From DATGZX01 sp035296965 (GTDB lineage: Bacteria; Planctomycetota; Planctomycetia; Gemmatales; Gemmataceae), in NCBI GenBank assembly GCA_035296965.1, contig DATGZX010000183.1, positions 4,407 to 68,406 on the forward strand: a stretch of DNA of 64,000 nucleotides, written 5' to 3'. Positions 26,385-34,895 of the stretch are shown piece after piece (within the stretch, counting starts at the first letter, position 1; the number at the start of each line of letters is the position of its first letter). The notes beneath the pieces were generated by a model, which was given only the letters and a program-made list of their open reading frames with translations, did not search any database and had not been told where the DNA came from. Made by a program: the position numbers and the translations under genes.

Positions 26385-27497
26385 ATGCTTATGAGTATCG
26401 CTATTGTTGGTTTCGGGACCGCATTGCCCATCACTTCCGTCACGCAGGATGAAGCGGTCGAAGTGGCCAGGAAGATCTGCTGCCGGACAGACGATCAAGC
26501 CGAGCTGCTCCCCTCTCTCTATCGACACACTGGCATTCGCACACGTCATCTTTCCTTTGGTCCGGAAGTCGTCTGCGACGTCCTGCAGGGCACGAACACC
26601 TCAGGTTCTGTCTTCCTTCCCGCGGAAGAAGCGGACGACCCCGGCCCGACGACAGGCCAACGGATAGAACACTACGTGGAGCGGGCGGGCCCGCTGGCGC
26701 TCCAGGCGGCTCGGGAAGCGATCCATAGCTCGGGCGTGAAGCCCACGGCCTTCACGCACCTCGTCACTGTTTCCTGCACTGGTTTCAGCGCGCCCGGCGT
26801 GGACATCGAGTTGATCAAGCGGCTGGAGTTACGCCCCACAATCGAACGTACCCACGTCGGCTTCATGGGCTGCCACGGCGCGCTGAACGGTTTGCGCGTC
26901 GCCAACGCTCTGACTGGCGCGAATCCGGGCGCCCGTGTCTTGTTATGCGCGGTGGAACTTTGTTCGCTGCACTATCATTACGGCTGGAACCCCAAAAAAT
27001 TAGTCTCCAACGCATTGTTCGCTGACGGCGCCGCGGCAGTCGTCGGCATACCTGCCAGAACTGCTCCGGCGGACGCGTGGCGCATTGCGGCCTGTGGTTC
27101 CTGTCTGTTTCCCGACAGTGAATATGCCATGACCTGGGACATCGGCGATCATGGGTTCGAGATGACGCTTTCGACCCGCGTGCCGGACCTGATCGCGCGG
27201 AACCTGCGGCCGCAGCTGGAAAGCTGGCTACAAGAAAACGGTGTGCGTCTGGATGAGGTTGCTTCCTGGGCCGTTCATCCCGGCGGGCCGCGCATTCTCA
27301 GTGCCGTCGAGGAAGCGCTGGACTTGCCTCCGGAGGTCAACGCAGATGCTCGCGCCATCCTGGCCGGCTGCGGCAACATGTCTTCGCCTACAATTCTCTT
27401 TATCCTTGAACGCCTGAGGCGCCGAAATGCGCCGCGCCCCTGCGTTGCCTTGGGATTTGGGCCAGGCTTGGCCGCGGAGATGCTGCTCTTTCATTAA
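26385..27497 (+). CDS. Type III polyketide synthase (chalcone/stilbene synthase family)
   Basis: A 370-aa enzyme with the complete catalytic triad C131 (VSCTGFSAPG), H298 (AVHPGGPRIL) and N331 (CGNMSSPT), and the family motif GFGPGL near the C-terminus. It condenses an acyl-CoA starter with malonyl-CoA units to alkylpyrones or alkylresorcinols; the product cannot be told from sequence. The first ATG (26385) and a second (26391) both follow an A/G-rich tract. It is the last gene of the three-gene operon and is followed by an R2 repeat and a strong terminator. Confidence 0.94.
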   Translation: MLMSIAIVGFGTALPITSVTQDEAVEVARKICCRTDDQAELLPSLYRHTGIRTRHLSFGPEVVCDVLQGTNTSGSVFLPAEEADDPGPTTGQRIEHYVERAGPLALQAAREAIHSSGVKPTAFTHLVTVSCTGFSAPGVDIELIKRLELRPTIERTHVGFMGCHGALNGLRVANALTGANPGARVLLCAVELCSLHYHYGWNPKKLVSNALFADGAAAVVGIPARTAPADAWRIAACGSCLFPDSEYAMTWDIGDHGFEMTLSTRVPDLIARNLRPQLESWLQENGVRLDEVASWAVHPGGPRILSAVEEALDLPPEVNADARAILAGCGNMSSPTILFILERLRRRNAPRPCVALGFGPGLAAEMLLFH

Positions 27498-27498
27498 T

Positions 27499-27584
27499 GC
27501 GGCCGGCGGGAGGAAAGCCTCCCGTAGCCGCATTCGCCAGAATGCGGGTGGAGGCTCCCCGCATTCTGGCGAATGCGGCTACGG
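27499..27584. repeat. R2 repeat copy C (REP-pair, second subfamily)
   Basis: The core 27522-27584 is as in copy A, with a shorter centre. The left flank GCGGCCGGCGGGAGGAAAGC is shared with the copy at 42392-42500 but not with copies A and B, which defines a second subfamily. Confidence 0.92.
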
Positions 27585-27600
27585 AGGCGTGCGAACGTAA

Positions 27601-27639
27601 ACGGGGCCGGGCCTTACGATGGATAAGGTCCGGCCCCGT
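27601..27639. terminator. Strong bidirectional stem-loop terminator
   Basis: A GC-rich stem (ACGGGGCCGG.CCTTA paired with TAAGG.CCGGCCCCGT) with a 7-nt loop, followed by TCGTTT. It lies between the convergent PKS operon and Cys-rich gene, so it can serve both. Confidence 0.75.
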
Positions 27640-27681
27640 TCGTTTAGCAATTCCAGAGCTCTTGCGAGGGCGAAATCTGAG

Positions 27682-28008
27682 CTAATCGATCTCGTCTTCG
27701 TCGCCCGTTGTGTTATTTTCGGAGAGCTTCTTTGTCGCGTCTTTTGAAGATTTCACCGTGTTCTCATCCTGGCAGCACTTGTCGCTCGCCGAGCAACAAT
27801 CGCTGGCTTCCGGGGCCTGGGTCAGTGCGGCGGACGAGCAACATCCTGAACTCTCTACGACGGGCACTTGATCGTCGCCAGAGACGATGCCACAGCCATG
27901 AGATCCGCAGTGGCCAGACGAGTTCAACGCTCCATTCCGATACAAGCTGGTTCCCGCAAACGCAAGAGCAACCAGCGATAGAGATACGGCCGCGAACTTC
28001 ATCAGCAT
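27682..28008 (-). CDS. Small exported Cys-rich protein
   Basis: A 108-aa protein. It has a Sec-type signal (KFAAVSLSLVALAFAGTS), then HCGSHGCG, GCCSS and DCCSASDKCCQDE, eight cysteines in all with several vicinal pairs. The C-terminal 30 residues are acidic and hydrophilic. ATG 28008 follows AAGGAGA by 6 nt. Cys pairs with nearby His suggest metal (Cu, Zn, Hg) binding or disulfide exchange outside the cytoplasm; this is inference and I recognise no family. Confidence 0.78.
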   Translation of the reverse strand: MLMKFAAVSLSLVALAFAGTSLYRNGALNSSGHCGSHGCGIVSGDDQVPVVESSGCCSSAALTQAPEASDCCSASDKCCQDENTVKSSKDATKKLSENNTTGDEDEID

Positions 28009-28288
28009 GGCTCTCTCCTTGGTAGATGACGAAACACAACCTGGAGGCTCATTGTCCAGGTCGAGCGCGCTGCTGTCAATCGAGAAAGCCCCGGCCGCCC
28101 ATGGAGGAACCGAGGTCTTGGCCAGCGCGTTGCATTCGCTCCGCGCTCGGCATATCCTACGTTGAGGCTGGGAAGCATTTCCATCGCAGATCTACTCCTA
28201 TCCAGGCAGCCAACGACAAGGCCGTCGTGCCTGACTCAGGCGCCTCGAGTGAAATCTCGGAGCGGCGCTGGGGGTAGCGATTTTGAAG

Positions 28289-29356
28289 ATGTCAGAAAGT
28301 TATTTCATGAGACTTCTTGTGCTGGGGCTGATTTGTCTGGGTGCTTTTACGGTTACCTATGGTCTGGTCGTCTGGGCTAAGCGGCCGCGCATTCCGATCG
28401 ATGGCCCGCTTGGAATGGTCTGGATTCCCGGCGGCGAGTTCACCATGGGCAGCAACTCGGACAAGGCCTGGCCGGATGAGAAACCCGCCCACCGTGTCCG
28501 CGTGGACGGCTGCTGGATGGATCAGACGGAGGTCACCAATGCCCAATTCCAGGCCTTTGTCGACGCGACCGGCTATGTGACCACTGCCGAAAAGCCGCCC
28601 AGTCTTGAGGAAATCATGAAACAATCGCCCCCGGACACGCCGGCACCTCCCAAGGAAAAGCTGGTACCCGGGTCGCTCGTTTTTCTACCGACCAAGGGGC
28701 CAGTGGATACGCGGGACTACTCGCAATGGTGGCACTGGACACCGGGGGCCAGCTGGCGCCATCCGGAGGGTCCCGCAAGCAATCTGCAAGGCCGAGAACA
28801 GCATCCCGTGGTGCAGGTTTCCTGGGACGATGCCATCGCCTACACCAGCTGGGCCGGCAAGCGCCTGCCAACCGAGGCCGAATGGGAGTTCGCTGCACGC
28901 GGCGGATTGGAAGGCAAGGCCTATGTGTGGGGCGACGAGCCCTTCTCGGAGGAGAAGCCCCAGTGCAACATCTGGCAGGGTGAATTCCCCTATCACAATA
29001 CTCTCAAGGACGGCTTTGAACGCACTGCCCCGGTGAAGTCCTTCCCACCGAACGGCTACGGCCTGTATGACATGGCTGGAAACGCCTGGGAATGGTGTGC
29101 CGACTGGTACGACCGTGAACTCTACCGCCGCCGGGAGGGAAAAGGCACGGTCGTCAACCCCACCGGACCCGATCACACCATCGACGCGACTCAACCGTTC
29201 ATGCCGCAGCGCGTGCAGCGCGGCGGGTCATTCCTGTGCAACGACAGTTATTGTTCGCGTTACCGTCCCAGCGCCCGGCATGGATGCAGCCCGGATACGG
29301 GCATGTCGCACGTTGGATTTCGGTGTGCGAAGTCCTTCGATGGCCAAAAAAGGTGA
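28289..29356 (+). CDS. Membrane-anchored formylglycine-generating enzyme homologue (SUMF1/FGE domain)
   Basis: A 355-aa protein with an N-terminal membrane anchor (about 8-28) and an FGE-sulfatase domain (MVWIPGGEFTMGS, DQTEVTNAQF, LPTEAEWEFAARGG, YDMAGNAWEWCADW, GFRCA). The segment GGSFLCNDSYCSRYR holds two cysteines, C317 and C322, at the spacing of the copper-binding pair of true FGE, so it may really convert a sulfatase cysteine to formylglycine. Planctomycetes have many sulfatases, though none is in this window. The frame begins with TTG 28283, and ATG 28289 is preferred. The ribosome site is weak. Confidence 0.9.
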   Translation: MSESYFMRLLVLGLICLGAFTVTYGLVVWAKRPRIPIDGPLGMVWIPGGEFTMGSNSDKAWPDEKPAHRVRVDGCWMDQTEVTNAQFQAFVDATGYVTTAEKPPSLEEIMKQSPPDTPAPPKEKLVPGSLVFLPTKGPVDTRDYSQWWHWTPGASWRHPEGPASNLQGREQHPVVQVSWDDAIAYTSWAGKRLPTEAEWEFAARGGLEGKAYVWGDEPFSEEKPQCNIWQGEFPYHNTLKDGFERTAPVKSFPPNGYGLYDMAGNAWEWCADWYDRELYRRREGKGTVVNPTGPDHTIDATQPFMPQRVQRGGSFLCNDSYCSRYRPSARHGCSPDTGMSHVGFRCAKSFDGQKR

Positions 29357-29413
29357 CTGCCAAACGATGAAAGTTGCAGGTTGCCCGAAATGCAAGGCGG
29401 TCAGCCGCCTTGG

Positions 29414-29704
29414 CTAGCCGCGGCCGTTGACCGCAGATTTGGCCGGCTTGCGTCTTTCCCGCGGCTTGCTGTGTTGGTGGTCGGCTAGGGCGCGCTTCAC
29501 GATCTGCTCGAGCATTTTTTCGGCATCGACATCACTATCAATTGCGCCGAACAGTTCCCAGCCCCGCTGGCCGCGTTTCCGCAGCTGTTTTGGCTTTGGC
29601 CGGATGAGGATTTGGATCCGGTTATTCTTCGTGAGGACCGCATAGCGCATTGCCGTCGCCAGGGCGTCCACGAAATTGCTCTTGTTCTTAACTTCCGTTA
29701 TCAT
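29414..29704 (-). CDS. Hypothetical 96-aa protein
   Basis: The start ATG 29704 follows GAGGGA by about 8 nt; the frame stays open upstream, but without a good start. The N-terminal half (TEVKNKSNFVDALATAMRYAVLTKNNRIQI) is mixed helix/strand, and the C-terminal 40 residues are rich in Lys/Arg (RALADHQHSKPRERRKP), giving a basic tail that could bind nucleic acid. No family is recognised. It is divergent from the next gene with a 222-bp gap. Confidence 0.6.
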   Translation of the reverse strand: MITEVKNKSNFVDALATAMRYAVLTKNNRIQILIRPKPKQLRKRGQRGWELFGAIDSDVDAEKMLEQIVKRALADHQHSKPRERRKPAKSAVNGRG

Positions 29705-29926
29705 CGCGAGTCCCTCACAGCTGCACGGTTCAAGGAGTTGGGCGCAAATGCGAGGAGGCAACATACCACATTTGGATGCAAGTGTCACGTTTTTTGAGCC
29801 TCGATCCTTTCGAACTTTCAAATCCAATCGCTCCAGTCCGCGAACGCTTCTTATCCTGGGAAAATATCTCGGCAGCGATTAAACTGGGATGGTCCTTCAC
29901 ACTGCCAGCGGAGGGAGGTTAGCCTG

Positions 29927-30394
29927 ATGCCGTCACCTTGCATGCTCTATGTGAAAGCACGGGATGTGCTGGACCGAATTGCCGACTCGGTGAAAGACGC
30001 GGTCATGGATTGGGAATTACCCCGCCTGGGAGACGAGCGAGGATCATTGGACTTCAGAGCGGCGGCGCTGCCCCCGGTGGAGCCGGCACAGCTCGTCCGG
30101 GCCCTTCAGGCCAGGGTTGAATCGACCATCAGCAGTGTGGCAGACGCTATGAATGCAAATCCCACGGGACGGATTGGTCCAGAGGCAGAAGAGCGCGTTC
30201 TCGACCTGGTCGCCAATCTGGTAGAGGAGGCTTTGCAGTTAGGCCTACAATTGCGCATCGAGGCGGCAGAGAACCTGTTGCCACCCACCGAATTGCCGCA
30301 AGGACGATGGGCGAGGAAATTCCGCTCCATGCTGGCTGACGAGGGGCGCTGGCCTGACGCCGAAGAGCTGCCATTGTTGAGCGATGGGGAGTAG
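29927..30394 (+). CDS. Hypothetical 155-aa protein
   Basis: ATG 29927 follows GGAGGGAGG, a near-perfect ribosome site. The protein is soluble, predicted mostly helical and acidic, with no Cys-rich, signal or membrane segment. The middle (RVLDLVANLVEEALQLGLQLRIEAAENLLPP) looks amphipathic. No family is recognised. The ThiS-ThiG gene is convergent 100 bp downstream. Confidence 0.65.
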   Translation: MPSPCMLYVKARDVLDRIADSVKDAVMDWELPRLGDERGSLDFRAAALPPVEPAQLVRALQARVESTISSVADAMNANPTGRIGPEAEERVLDLVANLVEEALQLGLQLRIEAAENLLPPTELPQGRWARKFRSMLADEGRWPDAEELPLLSDGE

Positions 30395-30493
30395 GCAGGC
30401 TCTCCAGCGCCCTCTCACGTCTTAATTGATGGGTTCGTCCTTCCGGCTCAGTCAGGAAAGCCAGCTGAATGTCGAGCCGGTAACTCAACGCAA

Positions 30494-31537
30494 TTAGGAA
30501 GAGTGGCTGGAGGCGATCCGTCCTTCCATGGGGCTGGAGGCTTGAGCGTAGAGCTTGCGCGGAATGCGACCGGACAGGAAGGCTAGCCGGCCTGCTTCGC
30601 AAGCGTAACGCATCGCCCAGGCCATCCCCAAAGGATCTTGCGCGTGGGCAATTCCGGTGTTGAGCAACACCCCATCGCAGCCTAATTCCATGGCAACAGT
30701 CACGTCGCTGGCCGTGCCCACACCGGCATCCACGATGACGGGGTAATCGGGGTCGTCGGCCTTCAGATACTCCAAGATGATGCGGATGTTGTTGGCGTTC
30801 AATACGCCCTGGCCGCTGCCGATCGGGCTGCCAGCAGGCATGACGCTCGCCGCCCCGGCTTGCTTCAGGTGGCGGGCCATGATTGGATCGTCGCTCGTAT
30901 AAACAAGGACTTGGAATCCCTCTTTCACGAGCTGTTCCGTGGCCTGCAAGGTCGCAACAGGATCAGGCAGTAGGGTCCTTGGATCTCCCAAACACTCCAG
31001 TTTCACCCATTCCGCACCACGATTACCCAGGTTCGCCAGGAGTTCCCGCGCCAGGCGGGCATGGCGAACAGCGTCCTCGGCGCTGAAGCAGCCGGCAGTG
31101 TTGGGAAGGATGGTGTAGCGCTTTAAGTCCAGGTAATCCAATATGTTGCGTCCTTCTTTGTCAACCAGGCGCTCTCGGCGTACGGCGACGGTCGTGACAT
31201 CGCAGGCACTGGCCGCCAGGCAATCGCGCATCAAGGGATAGTTTGCGTATTTGCCGGTGCCTGTGATGAGACGGCTGCGCAAGGAAAACTTGCCGATCAC
31301 CAAAGGCTTGTCTAGAAGGGGCGGCGGATCCGAGGCCCCGCCGCCGACGAGGGTAACGATCTCGACGCTGTCGCCGTCACCCAGCCGTTGATCGGTATGT
31401 CGCGGTGAAGGCACAACTTCTCGGTTCACTTCTACGGCGATGCGGCGTCGGTCGTACCCAAACCGATCGAGAAGTTCCGCGATACTCACTGGTTCGGGAA
31501 GCGTCCGCGGTTCGCCATTCAGGGTGAAATGAAGCAT
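30494..31537 (-). CDS. thiG: ThiS-ThiG fusion: sulfur carrier plus thiazole synthase
   Basis: A 347-aa protein. Residues 1-67 are a ThiS ubiquitin-like sulfur carrier ending VTLVGGG (GG at 65-67); residues about 74-335 are thiazole synthase ThiG, with the Schiff-base lysine K179 in EWVKLE and the ITGTGKY and PVIVDAGVGTASD motifs. ThiG builds the thiazole ring of thiamine from DXP, dehydroglycine and ThiS-thiocarboxylate. In free ThiS the C-terminal glycine must be exposed for adenylation; here it is internal, so cleavage or a different sulfur route would be needed. No other thi gene and no TPP riboswitch were seen nearby. Confidence 0.93.
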   Translation of the reverse strand: MLHFTLNGEPRTLPEPVSIAELLDRFGYDRRRIAVEVNREVVPSPRHTDQRLGDGDSVEIVTLVGGGASDPPPLLDKPLVIGKFSLRSRLITGTGKYANYPLMRDCLAASACDVTTVAVRRERLVDKEGRNILDYLDLKRYTILPNTAGCFSAEDAVRHARLARELLANLGNRGAEWVKLECLGDPRTLLPDPVATLQATEQLVKEGFQVLVYTSDDPIMARHLKQAGAASVMPAGSPIGSGQGVLNANNIRIILEYLKADDPDYPVIVDAGVGTASDVTVAMELGCDGVLLNTGIAHAQDPLGMAWAMRYACEAGRLAFLSGRIPRKLYAQASSPMEGRIASSHSS

Positions 31538-31798
31538 GATGACTGGTCCGTGGTCTTTGGTCCACCGTACGTGATTTTCAATGATCGTGTGTGAATCGGC
31601 CCAGTCGCTGAAACCGCTGGGTTAGCGCGGGCTGGGTCCAGCCCAGGTGCCCAACCCATGCTTCCAGCCGAACCAGGCACGGTCACTTCGACGGCAGAGC
31701 TACTGTCTCGGATGGTTCCTACCCGTACACTAAATATCATACGCGCCATGACGGATTTAGGAGCACAGACCACGGACTTACGGACCACGGACGTTTTT

Positions 31799-33670
31799 AT
31801 GTCTTCCCATTACGTACCGCACACCAGGATCCCGACACTTGTCTTCGCCAACAGTATTCAGGCTTCCCGGCATGTGGCTCTTATGATCGAAAGCCTCATT
31901 CGCCAGAATAACTCGGCCGGACAGCCGACCGTGCTTGGGCTGCCGACCGGCTCGACCCCGGTAGGCATCTACCGGGAGCTGATCCGCATCTACAAGGAGG
32001 ATGGCCTCGATTTTTCACGGGTGATTACCTTCAATTTGGACGAGTACTTCGGTTTGACAGGAGACGACCCGCACAGTTACCGCCGCTGGATGCAGGAGAC
32101 GTTGTTCAATCACGTCAACATCCGGCCCGAGAACATCCACATCCCCGACGGTACGATCCCCGAAGAGGAAGCCGAAGATTTCTGTGCCGGCTATGAACAG
32201 ATGATTCGCCGGGCGGGGGGCATTGATCTGCAGATCCTGGGTATTGGCCGCACCGGTCACGTCGGCTTCAACGAACCCGGCTCTACCCGGCATAGCCGGA
32301 CGCGTTTGACCACGCTCGATCCGGTCACGCGGAAGGACGCCGCAGGCGATTTCTTCGGCGAAGACAACGTTCCGCAGCAGGCGCTGACGATGGGCGTAGG
32401 AACCATTCTCGAAGCCCGAAAAATCGTGCTCCTGGCCTTTGGCGAGCACAAGGCTGCAATCGTCCGGCGAGCTGCCGAAGGCGAGATGACCGACGCCATC
32501 GCTGCCAGCTTCCTGCAAAAGCATCCGGATACGACCTTTATCCTCGACGGGGCGGCCGCCGGCGACCTGACGGCCCAGCGCAGCCCCTGGATCGTCGGAC
32601 CGGTTGAGTGGACGCCCGCACTGACACGGCGGGCGGTCATCTGGCTGGCCTTGAAGGTGGGCAAGGCACTTCTCAAACTGTCCGACGACGATTTCCGCGA
32701 ACATGAGCTCTATGAGCTGCTCCGCGAGCACGGTCCGGCCGAGAGTCTCGGGCGGCGGGTGTTCGATGACATGATGCGGACGATTTCGACGCACCCCGCG
32801 GGGCCCGAGCCGAGCACCATTCTCGTTTTCAGTCCTCACCCGGATGACGATGTCATTAGCATGGGAGGTACGCTCATCCGGCTCGTCGATCAGCGCCATA
32901 AAGTCCATGTTGCCTACATGACGAGCGGCAACATTGCCGTCTTCGATCACGACGCCTGGCGCTACAGCGATTTCGTGGTCGAGTTCAACCGGCTTTTTGG
33001 CATCGACAACCAGCATACGGAGAGAGTAAAGGAACGAGTCCAGGATTTCCTGCGGACGAAAAAGCCCGCCCAGAATGACTCGGAGGACGTGCTCAAGATC
33101 AAGGCGCTTATCCGGCAGACCGAGGCCCGGGCGGCTGCCTTGGCGTGTGGCATACCGCCGGAACAGCTCGAGTTCATGGACATGCGTTTTTATCGGACCG
33201 GCACGATCGCCAAGGCGCCGATTCATCCTCTGGACATAGCAGATACGATCACGTTTCTCCAGAGGGTACAGCCGGCACAGATTTACGTGGCTGGGGACTT
33301 GTCCGACCCGCATGGCACGCATCGTGTGTGCGCGGACGCCATCTTTCGGGCCGTGCACGAAGTGTGGCAGCAAGGCGCGCAGTTCGAAGTCTGGCTATAT
33401 CGGGGAGCCTGGCAAGAGTGGGAGCCGCACGAAGTTGATCGGGTTGTTCCGGTCAGTCCCGATGATCTGGAGCGCAAGAAATTAGCCATCTTCCGCCATC
33501 AGTCGCAGAAGGACCGGGCGATGTTTCCGGGCAGCGTCGACCGCCGGGAATTCTGGCAGCGTGCAGAGGATCGCAACTTGCACACGGCGAAAGTGTTCGA
33601 CGATCTTGGCTTGCCGGAGTTCTATGCCCTGGAAGGATTCGTCCGATGGAACGGCAGTGGAGAATGGTGA
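31799..33670 (+). CDS. NagB-like domain fused to PIG-L/LmbE deacetylase domain
   Basis: A 623-aa fusion when started at ATG 31799. Residues 1-300 are glucosamine-6-phosphate deaminase-like (GLPTGSTP, FNLDEYFGL with D81, GIGRTGHVGFNEPG with H154 and E159). The residue equivalent to the catalytic Asp141 of E. coli NagB is Thr152. Residues about 340-600 are a PIG-L domain, with the zinc motif HPDDD (347-351) and DPHGTH; such domains remove acetyl groups from GlcNAc conjugates. The fusion suggests deacetylation and then deamination of an amino sugar, but the Thr substitution leaves the first activity in doubt. The start has no clear ribosome site; ATG 31748 is possible. Confidence 0.92.
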   Translation: MSSHYVPHTRIPTLVFANSIQASRHVALMIESLIRQNNSAGQPTVLGLPTGSTPVGIYRELIRIYKEDGLDFSRVITFNLDEYFGLTGDDPHSYRRWMQETLFNHVNIRPENIHIPDGTIPEEEAEDFCAGYEQMIRRAGGIDLQILGIGRTGHVGFNEPGSTRHSRTRLTTLDPVTRKDAAGDFFGEDNVPQQALTMGVGTILEARKIVLLAFGEHKAAIVRRAAEGEMTDAIAASFLQKHPDTTFILDGAAAGDLTAQRSPWIVGPVEWTPALTRRAVIWLALKVGKALLKLSDDDFREHELYELLREHGPAESLGRRVFDDMMRTISTHPAGPEPSTILVFSPHPDDDVISMGGTLIRLVDQRHKVHVAYMTSGNIAVFDHDAWRYSDFVVEFNRLFGIDNQHTERVKERVQDFLRTKKPAQNDSEDVLKIKALIRQTEARAAALACGIPPEQLEFMDMRFYRTGTIAKAPIHPLDIADTITFLQRVQPAQIYVAGDLSDPHGTHRVCADAIFRAVHEVWQQGAQFEVWLYRGAWQEWEPHEVDRVVPVSPDDLERKKLAIFRHQSQKDRAMFPGSVDRREFWQRAEDRNLHTAKVFDDLGLPEFYALEGFVRWNGSGEW

Positions 33671-33934
33671 ATGGGCATGGTGGGCAAGAGCTGCCGGACC
33701 GGTGACGGCCAAGTGTCAAAAGTTGTCAATCCGTGCTTGAGCCATTCTGCGGCGCGGCCTGCACCATCGACTTTTCCGAACGCTCCGATCCGAATTCTTG
33801 CCCCGTTTTTTCTTGACGCGGATCAATACGAAGTGGCCTTTTTGCATTCCCTTCAGCCTTTCTCCCTTGATCTCCGACGTATGATATTGATGGGACGAGA
33901 TAGAAAGGTCGTTTGATCCGGGGGGAGGCACGCG

Positions 33935-34426
33935 ATGAACGGTCCGACGGAGAACACGGCTCATGGCTCATCGGAAAAACCGGAGGGCCGGAGTGCTGGC
34001 ATCAGCTTGGCGACCGCACGAAGCATGCTGCCTTTGATTCGACGGATCGTGGAGGATATTGTCGAAAACCAACGATTGTTGGCTAAGCTGTTGCCTGAAG
34101 AGGAGCTACTCCACAGGCAGCGGCGGGATCTGACCTGGCCGGAACGATCGCGACGATACGCCATCCAGCAAGACATTGCCGGTGCGCAGCAAACTCTCGT
34201 TGAGGCGAAGGCGGAACTTGCCGGCCTGGGGCTCGTGTTACTCGATGAGGAAACCGGCAGAGTTGGCATGCCGACGCTGGTGAACGGCCGCCGGGCGTTT
34301 TTCTCCTGGTGGCGCGGAGAGGAAGATCTCCGCTACTGGCACTTCCCTGGAGAAGCCCAACGCCGCAAGATCCCAGCAAGCTGGGCAAAAGAGGCGGACA
34401 TGAGCTTCGCAGAGGCCAAAGGCTGA
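33935..34426 (+). CDS. DUF2203 family protein
   Basis: A 163-aa protein; GGGGGGAGG precedes the ATG. Helical N-terminal half (ATARSMLPLIRRIVEDIVENQRLL), then a region with LGLVLLDEETGRV and RRAFFSWWRGEEDLRYWHFPGEAQRRKIP, which is the DUF2203 pattern (W-GE-x-WH). It is cytoplasmic. Function is unknown for the family. It is followed by an R2 repeat and a rho-independent terminator. Confidence 0.8.
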   Translation: MNGPTENTAHGSSEKPEGRSAGISLATARSMLPLIRRIVEDIVENQRLLAKLLPEEELLHRQRRDLTWPERSRRYAIQQDIAGAQQTLVEAKAELAGLGLVLLDEETGRVGMPTLVNGRRAFFSWWRGEEDLRYWHFPGEAQRRKIPASWAKEADMSFAEAKG

Positions 34427-34444
34427 GCGTTTTTTATACGGTGC

Positions 34445-34567
34445 GCGGTCAATACTGATGCCAATAGGCCGTAGCCGCATTCGCCAGAATGCGGGGGGGG
34501 GGAACTGTGTGAGATAGCCCGCATTCTGGCGAATGCGGCTACGGGGCGATGTCTCATTTTTGACGGC
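34445..34567. repeat. R2 repeat copy B (MITE-like, inverted relative to copy A)
   Basis: A 123-bp element whose reverse complement matches 9920-10035 along the core and both flanks (GCGGTCAATACTG on one side, AATGAGACATCG on the other). Differences lie mostly in the centre and one G-run. Terminal inverted repeats are GCGGTCAA and TTGACGGC. Confidence 0.92.
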
Positions 34568-34593
34568 GCTCAGTATATCACGAGCCATGACTG

Positions 34594-34626
34594 GACCTGC
34601 CTTTCCTGAAGAAGGCAGGTCTTTTT
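34594..34626 (+). terminator. Rho-independent terminator
   Basis: A stem GACCTGCCTT paired with AAGGCAGGTC, with an 8-nt loop, followed immediately by TTTTTTG. It lies about 170 bp after the DUF2203 gene, beyond the R2 copy. Confidence 0.85.
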
Positions 34627-34651
34627 TGTTAGGCAAGCGGCAGCAAATGTT

Positions 34652-34684
34652 CTCCCCTCGCCCCCGAAGCGGGGGCGAGGGGAG
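34652..34684. repeat. Perfect 15-bp GC hairpin
   Basis: CTCCCCTCGCCCCCG pairs perfectly with its complement around an AAG loop. It resembles the R3 repeats at 60307-60481 in sequence (CCCCTCGCCCCCG). Between here and 34895 no gene is seen. Confidence 0.85.
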
Positions 34685-34895
34685 AGCCTTATCTCCAGGC
34701 TCCCGACCCCACATCTGCCCGGCCGCTTCCTCCCGCACGACCCCTTTCCTCATCCGAACTTGCCGGGTTTCGCTCTCGTAATACTATAAGACTGTTAAAA
34801 GAGCTTCTGGTTTAGGCTGCCTTGCGGCCTTTTCTCGGAAGTTCTTTTGCCATTTTTGTTCACGGTCTCTCGATCGTGATCCTACAGGATGAGTC

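Noticed and set aside
31538..31798. TPP riboswitch upstream of thiS-thiG
   Set aside because: Looked for the CTGAGA and ACCTGATCTGGATAATGCCA-like core in the leader and did not find it.
32015..33373. 452-aa minus-strand frame antisense to the NagB/PIG-L gene
   Set aside because: It is long only because of high GC and third-position bias; all catalytic motifs are on the plus strand.
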